Below are positions 49,843-58,476 of a stretch of DNA of 64,000 bases, one piece after another. The notes under the pieces were generated by a model, which was not told the DNA's origin, did not search any database, and worked only from the letters and a program-made list of their open reading frames with translations. Origin of the DNA: Actinomycetota bacterium (GTDB taxonomy: Bacteria > Actinomycetota > Actinomycetes > Propionibacteriales > Nocardioidaceae). The translations under genes were made by a program, and so were the position numbers. How positions within the stretch are numbered: position 1 is the first letter of the stretch; every line of letters begins with the position of its first letter. The DNA is taken from NCBI GenBank assembly GCA_009701885.1, contig WLJH01000017.1, forward strand, positions 1 to 64,000, given 5' to 3'.

Positions 49843-50655
49843 GTGACGACGCGGATCGGGCTGTCGACGTCCTCGGTGTACCCCGAGTCGACCGCTCACG
49901 GCTTCGCCTACGCCGCGCGCCTGGGGTACGACGCCGTCGAGGTCATGGTCGGCATCGACGCCCTCTCCCAGCAGACCGCGGCGGTGCGCCAGCTCTCCGA
50001 GCACCACGGGCTGCCGATCTGCGCCGTGCACGCACCCACGCTGCTGCTCACGCAGCGGGTCTGGGGCACCGAGCCGTGGGGCAAGCTCGAGCGGTCCGCG
50101 GAGATGGCCCACGAGGTCGGCGCGGGCACCGTGGTGGTGCACCCGCCGTTCCGCTGGCAGAAGGACTACGCCAAGGGGTTCGTCGAGGGGATCGCCGCCC
50201 TCGAGGCCTCCACCGGCCTGGCCTTCGCGGTGGAGAACATGTACCCCTGGCGCGCCCAGGTCCGTGGCCGCACCGCCGGCACCGAGATGTACCTCCCCGG
50301 CTGGGACCCCTCCGCCGAGGAGTACGCCCACGCCACCATCGACCTCTCGCACGCCGCCATCGCCGAGGACGACGTGGTGGAGATGGCCGAGCGGCTCGGC
50401 GAGCGGCTGCACCACGTCCACCTCACCGACGGCTCCGGCTCGGCCAAGGACGAGCACCTGGTGCCCGGTCGCGGCGGCATGGGCGCCGCCCGGTTCCTGC
50501 GCCACCTCGCCGCCACGGGCTTCGGCACGGCGTACGGCGGCGACATCGTGCTCGAGATCAACACCCGCCGCTGCGCGGACGCCGAGGAGCGCGAGGCCGA
50601 CCTGCGGGAGTCGCTGGAGTTCGCCCGCGAGCACTTCACGGTGCCTGCGACCTGA
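49843..50655 (+). CDS. Sugar phosphate isomerase/epimerase family protein
   Basis: A 270-residue AP endonuclease 2-type TIM-barrel protein: LSTSSVYPESTAHGFAYAARLGYDAVEVMVGIDALSQQ start, AVHAPTLLLTQRVWG, VVVHPPFRWQKDYAKGF, FAVENMYPW and HVHLTDGSGSAKDEHLVPGRG, with the metal ligands spread over these blocks. GTG at 49843 follows AGAGGATGA. It corresponds to Rv0498 in the syntenic M. tuberculosis segment. Substrate unknown. Confidence 0.9.
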   Translation: MTTRIGLSTSSVYPESTAHGFAYAARLGYDAVEVMVGIDALSQQTAAVRQLSEHHGLPICAVHAPTLLLTQRVWGTEPWGKLERSAEMAHEVGAGTVVVHPPFRWQKDYAKGFVEGIAALEASTGLAFAVENMYPWRAQVRGRTAGTEMYLPGWDPSAEEYAHATIDLSHAAIAEDDVVEMAERLGERLHHVHLTDGSGSAKDEHLVPGRGGMGAARFLRHLAATGFGTAYGGDIVLEINTRRCADAEEREADLRESLEFAREHFTVPAT

Positions 50656-50682
50656 CACGTAGCCCGACGTAGCCTGTCGGCC

Positions 50683-51618
50683 ATGTCGTTGCTCCGCCAG
50701 CCGCTCCTGCTCCTCTCGCGCAGCGAGGCGGTGAAGAAGGTCGTCTCGACGATGCCGGTCTCGGCGGGGATCGTGCAGGGCTACGTGCCCGGGGAGACGA
50801 CGGAGTCGGCGGTCGACGCCACCGCGCGGCTGCAGGACGACGGGCTCAAGGTGACCCTCGACTTCCTGGGCGAGGACACCACCGACGCCGCCCAGGCGCA
50901 GGCCACCGTGACGGCGTACGTCGACATGCTCTCCGCTCTCTCGGCGAGGGGCCTGGCCCACGGTGCCGAGGTGTCGGTGAAGCTCTCGGCCGTCGGGCAG
51001 GCGCTGCCCGACGGTGGGCACGCGATCGCGCTGGAGAACGCTCGCACCATCTGCCGGGCCGCCCGCAACGCCGGCACCACCGTCACCCTCGACATGGAGG
51101 ACCACACCACCACCGACTCGACGCTGGAGATCCTGCGCGAGCTGCGCCAGGACTTCCCCGAGACCGGTGCGGTGCTCCAGGCCTACCTCCACCGCACCGA
51201 GGCGGACTGCCGCCAGCTCGCCCACGAGGGTTCGCGGGTGCGGCTGTGCAAGGGGGCGTACGCCGAGCCCGAGGAGGTCGCCTTCCAGGACAAGCTCGAC
51301 GTCGACAAGTCCTACGTGCGCTGCCTGAAGGTGCTGATGGCCGGCCAGGGCTACCCGATGATCGCCACCCACGACCCGCGGATGGTCGAGATCGCCTCGT
51401 CGCTGGCCAGCCGCCAGGGCCGCGCCCCGGGCACCTACGAGTTCCAGATGCTCTACGGCATCCGCCCCGAGGAGCAGCGCCGTCTCGCCGCGGCCGGCGA
51501 GACCGTGCGGGTCTACGTGCCCTACGGCACCGAGTGGTACGGCTACCTCATGCGCCGCCTCGCCGAGCGTCCGCAGAACCTGTCATTCTTCGTGAAGTCG
51601 TTGATCTCGAAGAAGTAG
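50683..51618 (+). CDS. putB: Proline dehydrogenase
   Basis: A 311-residue PRODH TIM barrel: KVTLDFLGEDTTDAAQAQATVTAYVDML, VSVKLSAVGQALPDGGH, LDMEDHTTTDSTLEIL, VLQAYLHRTEADC, RLCKGAYAEPEEVAFQDK and YVPYGTEWYGYLMRRLAERP (RR substrate-binding pair). It oxidises proline to P5C with FAD. It lies 27 bp after the isomerase gene and 41 bp before proC, which catalyses the opposite conversion with NAD(P)H. Confidence 0.95.
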   Translation: MSLLRQPLLLLSRSEAVKKVVSTMPVSAGIVQGYVPGETTESAVDATARLQDDGLKVTLDFLGEDTTDAAQAQATVTAYVDMLSALSARGLAHGAEVSVKLSAVGQALPDGGHAIALENARTICRAARNAGTTVTLDMEDHTTTDSTLEILRELRQDFPETGAVLQAYLHRTEADCRQLAHEGSRVRLCKGAYAEPEEVAFQDKLDVDKSYVRCLKVLMAGQGYPMIATHDPRMVEIASSLASRQGRAPGTYEFQMLYGIRPEEQRRLAAAGETVRVYVPYGTEWYGYLMRRLAERPQNLSFFVKSLISKK

Positions 51619-51659
51619 GTCCTGCCCCGCACGGCGCAGGCCCAGGACGGGGACACAGC

Positions 51660-52466
51660 ATGGCCAGCCAGACCGCGATCATCGGGGCGGGCGTGATGGG
51701 GGAGACCCTGCTCTCGGGCCTCGTGCGCTCCGGACGCCGGGTCGACGACCTGCTGGTCGGTGAGAAGCGCGCCGAGCGGGTCACCGAGCTCGAGGAGCGG
51801 TACGGCGTCACGGTGGTCTCCAACGTCGAGGCCGCCACGAAGGCCGACACGGTCGCCCTGGTGGTCAAGCCCCAGGACATGGCCGACGTCCTCGCCGAGA
51901 TCGCCCCCGTGCTGCGCCCCGGCCAGCTGCTGGTCAGCCTCGCGGCGGGCACCACCACCGGGTTCATCGAGTCCCACGTGCCCGAGGGCGTCGCGGTCGT
52001 CCGGGTCATGCCCAACACCCCGGCACTCGTCGACGAGGGCATGGCCGCCGTCTCGCCCGGGTCGCACTGCTCCGAGGCGCAGCTCGCCGAGGCCGAGTCG
52101 CTCATGGCCTCGGTCGGCCGCGTCGTACGCATCCCCGAGCGGCAGCAGGACGCCGTCACCGCCATCAGCGGCTCCGGCCCGGCGTACATCTTCTTCGTCG
52201 TGGAGTCGATGATCGAGGCCGGCGTGCACCTCGGGCTGCCCCGCTCCACCGCCTCCGAGCTGGTCATCCAGACCCTCGTCGGCAGCGCCAAGATGCTGCG
52301 CGAGACCGGCACCCACCCCACCGTCCTGCGCGAGCAGGTCACCAGCCCCGGCGGCACCACCGCCTCCGCGCTGCGCGAGCTCGAGGTGCACCGGGTCCGG
52401 GCGGCGTTCCTGGCTGCCATGGAGGCCGCCCGCGACCGCTCGCGCCAGCTCGCCGAGGGCAGCTGA
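51660..52466 (+). CDS. proC: Pyrroline-5-carboxylate reductase
   Basis: A 268-residue ProC: Rossmann AIIGAGVMGETLLSGLVRSG at about 6-25, VVKPQDMADVL, VRVMPNTPALVDEGMAAVSPG, AISGSGPAYIFFVVESMIEAGVHLGLPR and VTSPGGTTASALRELE. It reduces P5C to proline using NAD(P)H. Equivalent to Rv0500. ATG at 51660 is preceded by AGGACGGGGACAC. Followed by a large nested inverted repeat. Confidence 0.96.
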   Translation: MASQTAIIGAGVMGETLLSGLVRSGRRVDDLLVGEKRAERVTELEERYGVTVVSNVEAATKADTVALVVKPQDMADVLAEIAPVLRPGQLLVSLAAGTTTGFIESHVPEGVAVVRVMPNTPALVDEGMAAVSPGSHCSEAQLAEAESLMASVGRVVRIPERQQDAVTAISGSGPAYIFFVVESMIEAGVHLGLPRSTASELVIQTLVGSAKMLRETGTHPTVLREQVTSPGGTTASALRELEVHRVRAAFLAAMEAARDRSRQLAEGS

Positions 52467-52503
52467 GGCGCTCTCCGAAGGTGGGGTGCGGGCCGGCGGT
52501 CAC

Positions 52504-52653
52504 CCGGGTGCGCCGGTGCGGGCCACGGGACGGCGGGCGCGCCCCCTTCGTCGCAACCACCCTTCTCGTTCGTCCCTCACGAGAAGGGGGCCAGGCCCAT
52601 CCACGCTCCTCCGGGGGCGCGCCCGCCGTCCCGTGACCCGCGGGCGCACCCGG
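52504..52653. repeat. Nested inverted repeat (outer arms about 40 bp, inner hairpin)
   Basis: Outer arms 52504-52546 and 52613-52653 pair: 11 bp at the ends (CCGGGTGCGCC), a short mismatched stretch, then 23 bp perfect (52524-52546 with 52613-52635). Inside, CCCTTCTCGT (52560-52569) pairs with ACGAGAAGGG (52579-52588). The whole 150-bp element is noncoding, 37 bp after proC and 57 bp before the next gene. Confidence 0.85.
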
Positions 52654-52709
52654 CTGACCGCCGCCCCGCGTTCGTGCCGAGGGGTGGCACGCCCTGGCAG
52701 GCTGGCGGC

Positions 52710-53264
52710 ATGGGTCTGCCGTGGGCGTGGGGGACGAGTCCCCACGAGCTGTTCATGGGACTGCCGTGCGACGCGATGGTCGAGGGGCCGACGATCCACC
52801 TCGACCGGGCGGTCGACTGCGCGGCCCCGGCGTCCTGGGGCTACCGCTGGCTCTCCCAGCTGGCCCTCGCGCCGTACTCCTACGACCTGGTCGACAACCT
52901 AGGCCGCCGCAGCCCGACCGAGCTGGACCCGGCCACCGAGGTGGTCGAGGTCGGCCAGCGGATGGCGACGGTCTACGTCGTCACCGGGGTCGAGCCCGGG
53001 CACTCCTGGACGGGCCGGCTGTCCGAGCGGGGCGAGCGGCTCTCCGGCCCGCTCGCGGTGACGTACGCCGCCCACCCGGCCGGCCCCGACCGCTGCCGCC
53101 TCCACTGCCGGATGGTCGTCCCCGGCCGCACGCGGGCACAGCGGGTCCGGGCGGCGGCCCTCGCCTGGGGCGACCTGGTGATGATCCGCAAGCAGCTGCA
53201 CCAGCTGGCCCACCTGGCGGGGCGTGACGCCGCACGCGCCAGCGGAGCAGGGTGGACCCCGTGA
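52710..53264 (+). CDS. SRPBCC-family (polyketide cyclase-like) protein
   Basis: A 184-residue protein with the START/SRPBCC pattern: IHLDRAVDCAAPASWGYRWLSQLALAPYSYDLVDNLG, VVEVGQRMATVYVVTGVEPGHSWTGRL, and LHCRMVVPGRTRAQRVRAAALAWGDLVMIRKQLHQLA. Such domains bind hydrophobic ligands in a deep cavity. The start is 57 bp after the nested inverted repeat; the stop overlaps the next start as GTGA. Ligand unknown. Confidence 0.8.
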   Translation: MGLPWAWGTSPHELFMGLPCDAMVEGPTIHLDRAVDCAAPASWGYRWLSQLALAPYSYDLVDNLGRRSPTELDPATEVVEVGQRMATVYVVTGVEPGHSWTGRLSERGERLSGPLAVTYAAHPAGPDRCRLHCRMVVPGRTRAQRVRAAALAWGDLVMIRKQLHQLAHLAGRDAARASGAGWTP

Positions 53265-53983
53265 GCGAGACCCCCGACCTCCGGTTCTGGTTCGACCCCG
53301 TCTGCCCGTTCGCCTGGCTCACCTCGCGGTGGGTCCGCAGCGTGCAGCGCCAGCGCGACTACGAGGTGGAGTGGCGGCTGATCTCCCTGCGGCTGCTCAA
53401 CGCCCACGTCGACTACGACACCCACTTCCCGCCGGAGTACGAAGCCGGCCACACCGCCGGCCTGCACCTGCTGCGCGTGTGCGCGGCTGCCCGCGACGCC
53501 CGTGGTCCGGAGGTCCTGGCCGAGCTCTACCCGGCGATCAGCTCGCGGATCTTCGACGCCGACCCCGCCGAGGACCCGCTGCGACCGACCCGTGGCCGTG
53601 AGGTGCTCGCGGCTGCCCTGGAGCAGGCCGGTCTGCCGGCCGAGCTCGCGGCGGCGTACGACGAGGACCGCTGGGACGCCACGATCCAGGCCGACACCGA
53701 CGAGGCGCTGGCGCTGACCGGCAAGGACGTCGGCACCCCGATCCTGCACGTCGCCCCGCCGGAGGGCGCGGCGTTCTTCGGCCCGGTCATCAGCCGCGTG
53801 CCCTCCGACGAGGACGCGCTGCGACTGTGGGACCACGTGGTGGGCCTGGCGACCTTCCCCGGCTTCGCGGAGATGAAGCGCTCGCTGCGCGAGCTGCCCC
53901 AGCTGCGCGCGCTCGGCGTGGCCGAGGACGAGGTCGGTCGCACCGAGGACTGGCACGCGGGGTCGCGCCGGCTGAAGAAGTAG
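53261..53983 (+). CDS. DsbA-family oxidoreductase (Rv2466c-like)
   Basis: A 240-residue thioredoxin-fold protein with RFWFDPVCPFAWLTSRWV near residues 8-25 carrying a single Cys (C15, CPFA) rather than a CxxC pair, and GTPILHVAPPEGAAFFGPVISRVPSDEDALRLWD near 160-195. The overall pattern matches the mycothiol-dependent nitroreductase Rv2466c-type DSBA proteins, but the second Cys of their CPWC motif is absent. Start GTG 53261 overlaps the previous stop; an in-frame GTG at 53252 is possible. Confidence 0.82.
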   Translation: MSETPDLRFWFDPVCPFAWLTSRWVRSVQRQRDYEVEWRLISLRLLNAHVDYDTHFPPEYEAGHTAGLHLLRVCAAARDARGPEVLAELYPAISSRIFDADPAEDPLRPTRGREVLAAALEQAGLPAELAAAYDEDRWDATIQADTDEALALTGKDVGTPILHVAPPEGAAFFGPVISRVPSDEDALRLWDHVVGLATFPGFAEMKRSLRELPQLRALGVAEDEVGRTEDWHAGSRRLKK

Positions 53984-54071
53984 CCCAGGGCCGGTCCCCG
54001 CAGCAAGGTGCGCGGGGTGCCCGGGTGGACGCGCCCCCGTCCCCCCGGCCGGACGGGAGTACCGTCGCCGG

Positions 54072-55265
54072 GTGCCAGCCTGCCCCACCCCCACCCGGTC
54101 CACGGTCGTCTTCGACCCCCTCCTGACCGGCTACGACTTCGGGCCCTCGCACCCGATGTCGCCGCTGCGGGTGGACCTGACGATGCGGCTGGCCGAGTCG
54201 CTGGACGTCCTCGGTCCGCACGGGCTGGCGGCGACGCCGGCACCGGTCGCCACCGACGACGAGCTGCTGACCGTCCACGACGCCGCGCTGATCGAGGCCG
54301 TCACCCGGGCCGGCACGACGGGTGAGGGGGACCTGGCCTTCGGGCTCGGCACCGACGACAACCCCGTCTTCGAGGGGATGCACACCGCGACCGCGCACGT
54401 GGTGGGCGCGACGCTGGAGGCCTTCCGGGCCGTGTGGGGCGGGCGGGTCGACCACGCCGCCAACATCACCGGCGGCCTGCACCACGCGATGGCCGACCGG
54501 GTCAGCGGCTTCTGCGTCTACAACGACGTCGCGGTCGGCATCCACTGGCTGCTCGAGCAGGGCGTGGAGCGGGTGGCCTACGTCGACGTGGACGTGCACC
54601 ACGGCGACGGCGTGGAGCGGCTGTTCTGGAACGACCCGCGGGTGCTGACCATCTCCCTGCACGAGACCGGCGAGCTGCTCTTCCCCGGCACCGGGGCCTC
54701 GACCGACACCGGCGGCCCCGACGCACCGGGTTCGGCGGTCAATGTCCCGCTGCCCCCGGGCACGAGCGATGCGGGCTGGCTGCGGGCCTTCCACGCCGTG
54801 GTGCCGCCGCTGCTGCGCGAGTTCGCGCCGCAGGTGCTGGTCACCCAGCACGGCTGCGACTCCCACGCCGAGGACCCGCTGGCGCACCTGATGCTCAGCG
54901 TCGACGGCCAGCGGGCCACCATCGGTGCGCTCCACGCGCTCGCCCACGAGGTCTCCGAGGGACGCTGGGTGGCCGTGGGCGGCGGGGGCTACGAGATCGT
55001 CGGGGTCGTGCCGCGCACCTGGACCCACCTGCTGGCCGAGGTGGCCGGGCGCCCGCTCGAGCCGACCACGGACGTCCCGGGCTCGTGGCTCGACCACGTC
55101 CAGCACCGGCTGGGTCGGGTCGGACCGCGCCGGATGGGCGACGGCCGCGACCCGGCGTACCGCGACTGGAGCGAGGGCTACGACCCCTCCACGTGGCTGG
55201 ACCGCTCGGTGCACGCCACGCGTACCGAGGTGTTCCCGCTCCACGGCCTGGATCCGCTGCCGTAG
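54072..55265 (+). CDS. Acetoin utilisation protein AcuC-like histone deacetylase
   Basis: A 397-residue class I/II HDAC-fold protein: YDFGPSHPMSPLRVDLTMRLAESL start, GLHHAM (H137, H138), VDVDVHHGDGVERLF (D172, D174, H176) and D-rich loop regions, all the zinc/catalytic sites of the family. In bacteria AcuC deacetylates acetyl-CoA synthetase. It lies in the position between proC and the HTH gene where no counterpart exists in M. tuberculosis. GTG start at 54072. Confidence 0.9.
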   Translation: MPACPTPTRSTVVFDPLLTGYDFGPSHPMSPLRVDLTMRLAESLDVLGPHGLAATPAPVATDDELLTVHDAALIEAVTRAGTTGEGDLAFGLGTDDNPVFEGMHTATAHVVGATLEAFRAVWGGRVDHAANITGGLHHAMADRVSGFCVYNDVAVGIHWLLEQGVERVAYVDVDVHHGDGVERLFWNDPRVLTISLHETGELLFPGTGASTDTGGPDAPGSAVNVPLPPGTSDAGWLRAFHAVVPPLLREFAPQVLVTQHGCDSHAEDPLAHLMLSVDGQRATIGALHALAHEVSEGRWVAVGGGGYEIVGVVPRTWTHLLAEVAGRPLEPTTDVPGSWLDHVQHRLGRVGPRRMGDGRDPAYRDWSEGYDPSTWLDRSVHATRTEVFPLHGLDPLP

Positions 55266-55471
55266 GCACGACTCCACTGACCTGCGGAAACACCGCGATG
55301 TGAGTAGGAAGTGGCTCTCGAGTTCAAGGCGACACGCCGTCGGATCTCAGATCGCTCGAGTAGACCCCTTCCCCACGAGTCACACCAGGCTCTATTCTCA
55401 CGCAGGACGTGGTCGTAGTACCTCCGGTGGGGAAGCCGGAGGACGAACCGCGACAGAAAGAACGGTGCACG

Positions 55472-55675
55472 ATGAGCAACCCAACCGGTGACATCTCGGA
55501 CGCCCAGTTCCTCACCGTGGCCGAGGTCGCGGCGATGATGCGGGTCTCCAAGATGACCGTCTACCGCCTCGTGCACTCCGGCGAGCTGCCCGCGGTGCGG
55601 GTCGGCCGCTCCTTCCGGGTGCGCGAGACCGACGCCAACGAGTACCTCCGCAAGAGCTTCTACGACGCCGGCTGA
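55472..55675 (+). CDS. Excisionase-type HTH DNA-binding protein (Rv0500A-like)
   Basis: A 67-residue MerR-like/excisionase HTH protein: FLTVAEVAAMMRVSKMTVYRLVHSGELPAVRVGRSFRV, then a short acidic tail ending SFYDAG. It is the conserved actinobacterial protein of the Rv0500A type, encoded immediately before bS22. ATG at 55472 with AGAAAGAACGG upstream. Likely a transcription factor; targets unknown. Confidence 0.88.
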   Translation: MSNPTGDISDAQFLTVAEVAAMMRVSKMTVYRLVHSGELPAVRVGRSFRVRETDANEYLRKSFYDAG

Positions 55676-55845
55676 GCCGCCGCCGTACCCCTGCCCGTTC
55701 CTCGGACCCGTCCGGACGGGCGCCCCCGGCCCGCGGTGCGCGGGTCCCACGGGAGAGGCCGATTCTGCTGGTCACCTGACCGGCGGCTAGGCTGAGCCGG
55801 TCCTGCGCCGACGCGTCGGACGTCCAGGCTGGAAAGGAACACCTC

Positions 55846-55947
55846 GTGGGTTCGGTCATCAAGAAGCGCCGCAAGCGCATGGCCAAGAAGAAGCACCGCA
55901 AGCTGCTCAAGAAGACGCGCGTCCAGCGTCGCAAGCTCGGCAAGTGA
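55846..55947 (+). CDS. Small ribosomal protein bS22 (AURKAIP1/COX24-type)
   Basis: A 33-residue, extremely basic protein ([20 protein letters not shown] start, VQRRKLGK end), read from GTG at 55846 with GGAAAGGAACACC upstream. It matches bS22 of mycobacterial ribosomes (Rv0500B), which binds the small subunit. It lies between the HTH gene and the epimerase, as in M. tuberculosis. Confidence 0.93.
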   Translation: MGSVIKKRRKRMAKKKHRKLLKKTRVQRRKLGK

Positions 55948-56083
55948 GCCGTGGCGCGCGCCAGCAGCAGCACGGGCTGGCGCCGCGCCCCTCACCTGCC
56001 CGCCCGGGCGACGCGGCCCGGGTCGGGGGATGAGTCCACCGTCGTGAACGCCCCTCAGGGGCGACGGGCAGCCGGAGGCGGAG

Positions 56084-57196
56084 TTGGGGAAGGTCGTACT
56101 CGTCACCGGGGTCTCGCGAGACCTCGGCCGGACGTTCGCGCGCTCCCTGGCCGGTGACCCCGGCGTCGACCGCGTCATCGGTGTGGACGTCGTCCCCCCG
56201 CGCGGCGACGTCGGCGACGTCTCGTTCATCCGCGCCGACATCCGCAACCCGGTGATCGCCAAGGTGATCGCCAAGGAGGACGTCGACACCGTCGTCCACA
56301 TGAGCGTCATCGCGACCCCCGGCACCGCCGGAGGTCGGAACACGATGAAGGAGCTCAACGTCATCGGGACGATGCAGCTGCTGGCCGCCTGCCAGCGGGC
56401 CACGTCCCTGCAGCACCTGGTCGTGAAGTCGACGACCACCGTCTACGGCGCCAGCAACCGCGATCCCGCGATGTTCACCGAGGACATGCAGCCGCGCCGC
56501 GCGCCGCGCTCGGGCTACGCCAAGGACGTCGCCGAGATCGAGAGCTACGTCCGCGGCTTCGCGCGACGTCGCCCGGACGTCCGGGTCACCACCCTGCGCT
56601 GCGCCAACGTGCTCGGCCCGGCGGTGGTCAGCCCGCTGACCTCCTACCTCCGGCTCCCGGTCGTCCCGACCGTCATCGGGTACGACGCCCGCCTGCAGGT
56701 CCTGCACGAGCAGGACCTCTACGGCGTGCTGCAGCACGCCGTGCGCGAGGAGGTCGCCGGCACCTTCAACGTCGCCGGCGACGGCATCCTCATGCTCTCC
56801 CAGGCGTTGCGTCGCCTGCAGCGGCCCACCGTCCCGATGCCGGGACTCGCCATCGGCCGACTGGGCAACGTGCTGCGCCAGGCCCGGGTCGCCGACTTCT
56901 CGCCCGAGCAGCTGTCCTTCCTCACCTACGGCCGCGGTGTCGACACCACCCGCATGCGCACCCAGCTGGGCTTCGAGCCGACCATGACGACCGCGGAGGC
57001 CTTCGCCGACTTCGCCACGACCCTGACGCCCACCGGGGGCCGGGCCGAGCGCGTCCTGGCCACGCTGTCGCAGGCGCTCCCCGACCCCGACGAGCCGGTG
57101 CTCGAGGCGGTCGCCGGCGCCGAGGGTGCCGAGCTGGCCGCGGGGCCGCGTGCCGTCCCCGCCCACGGAGCCCCGGGAGGAGCAGAGCATGGGTGA
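56084..57196 (+). CDS. NAD-dependent epimerase/dehydratase (GalE2-like)
   Basis: A 370-residue extended SDR: VVLVTGVSRDLGRTFARSLAGDP at 3-25 (Rossmann), VDTVVHMSVIATPGTAGGRN, STTTVYGASNRDPA and SGYAKDVAEIESY (YxxxK-like YAKD). It corresponds to Rv0501. TTG start at 56084 with GGAGGCGGAG before it. Its end overlaps the acyltransferase start by 8 bp, so the two are coupled. Substrate probably a nucleotide sugar or lipid-linked intermediate. Confidence 0.88.
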   Translation: MGKVVLVTGVSRDLGRTFARSLAGDPGVDRVIGVDVVPPRGDVGDVSFIRADIRNPVIAKVIAKEDVDTVVHMSVIATPGTAGGRNTMKELNVIGTMQLLAACQRATSLQHLVVKSTTTVYGASNRDPAMFTEDMQPRRAPRSGYAKDVAEIESYVRGFARRRPDVRVTTLRCANVLGPAVVSPLTSYLRLPVVPTVIGYDARLQVLHEQDLYGVLQHAVREEVAGTFNVAGDGILMLSQALRRLQRPTVPMPGLAIGRLGNVLRQARVADFSPEQLSFLTYGRGVDTTRMRTQLGFEPTMTTAEAFADFATTLTPTGGRAERVLATLSQALPDPDEPVLEAVAGAEGAELAAGPRAVPAHGAPGGAEHG

Positions 57197-58385
57197 CGCC
57201 GAGATCATCCCGATCGGCACCCGCGGGCGCCCCGGGCGCGGCACGGGCAAGGCCCCGTCGTCGGCGGCCCGCAGCCTCGCCAGCGGTGGCGCCGGGAGCA
57301 AGGGCGCTTCCGGCCGGCCCGCCCAGCGGCGTACGTCGGAGGAGGCGGCGGAGCCGACCGCCCCCCAGGCGACCGACGGCGCCCAGGCCGACCGGGCCGA
57401 CCGGGCCGACCAGGCACAGCCTCCGTCGGCGCCCGCGGGGACGCCGGTCCCCGAGCGACCCGCCGCCCGCACCCGGGACCGCCACGCCGGCGGCATCCCG
57501 GCCGCCGACCTGATGGCGGCCTTCCACGTCGCGGCCCGCGAGGTCTTCGGCGAGGAGTGGGAGGTCCAGCTCGCCCGGTTCCTCGCCTTCCTGCGCCGCC
57601 GGGTCACCGGCAGCTACGTCGTCGACGAGTACGGCTTCGACCAGGAGATCACCCAGCGCTTCTTCATGGCCGCGCTGCGCCCGATCGCGCAGAAGTGGTT
57701 CCGCATCGAGGTGCGCGGCATCGAGAACATCCCCACCGACGGCGGTGCGCTGGTGGTCTCCAACCACTCCGGCACCGTCCCGATCGACGGACTCATGACC
57801 ATGGTCTCCATCCACGACCACGCCGGCCGCTTCCTGCGCCCGCTCGGTGCCGACCTCGTCTTCCGGCTGCCGATCGTCTCGACCATGGCCCGCAAGGGCG
57901 GCGCCACCCTGGCCTGCAACGAGGACGCCGAGCGGATGCTGCGCGGCGGCGAGCTCGTGGGTGTGTGGCCCGAGGGCTTCAAGGGCATCGGCAAGCCGTA
58001 CGCCGAGCGCTACAAGCTCCAGCGCTTCGGCCGCGGTGGCTTCGTGTCGGCTGCGATCCGCACCGGGGTGCCGATCGTGCCGCTCTCAGTGGTCGGCGCC
58101 GAGGAGATCTACCCCCTCATCGGCAACCTGCCCTCGCTGGCCCGGCTGCTGGGAGTGCCCTACATCCCGATCACGCCGACCTTCCCGCTGCTGGGCCCGC
58201 TCGGCCTGGTGCCGCTGCCCTCGAAGTGGCTGCTGGAGTTCGGCGAGCCGATCCGCACCGACGATTACGACGAGGGCGCGGCCGACGACCCGATGCTCGT
58301 CTTCAACGTCACCGACCAGGTGCGCGAGACGATCCAGCAGACGCTCTACACCCTGTTGATGCAGCGGGAGTCGGTCTTCCGCTGA
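57189..58385 (+). CDS. Lysophospholipid acyltransferase family protein
   Basis: A 398-residue PlsC-type protein: disordered Ala/Gly/Pro N-terminus (1-105), then VVSNHSGTVPIDGLMT (variant HX4D block), RPLGADLVFRLPIVSTMARKGG, VGVWPEGFKGIGKPYAERYKLQRFGRGGF (PEG block) and IVPLSVVGAEEIYPLIG. It corresponds to Rv0502. ATG at 57189 overlaps the epimerase gene. It should acylate a lysophospholipid or related glycerolipid at the membrane. Confidence 0.9.
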   Translation: MGDAEIIPIGTRGRPGRGTGKAPSSAARSLASGGAGSKGASGRPAQRRTSEEAAEPTAPQATDGAQADRADRADQAQPPSAPAGTPVPERPAARTRDRHAGGIPAADLMAAFHVAAREVFGEEWEVQLARFLAFLRRRVTGSYVVDEYGFDQEITQRFFMAALRPIAQKWFRIEVRGIENIPTDGGALVVSNHSGTVPIDGLMTMVSIHDHAGRFLRPLGADLVFRLPIVSTMARKGGATLACNEDAERMLRGGELVGVWPEGFKGIGKPYAERYKLQRFGRGGFVSAAIRTGVPIVPLSVVGAEEIYPLIGNLPSLARLLGVPYIPITPTFPLLGPLGLVPLPSKWLLEFGEPIRTDDYDEGAADDPMLVFNVTDQVRETIQQTLYTLLMQRESVFR

Positions 58386-58476
58386 CCTCGCCGGCCCCGG
58401 ACGTCAGGGCCGGTGCCGGCGCGGGCCACGTGCGTGTCGACGTCCCCACGGGGACCGTCGAGGGCGTGAGCCGCGG

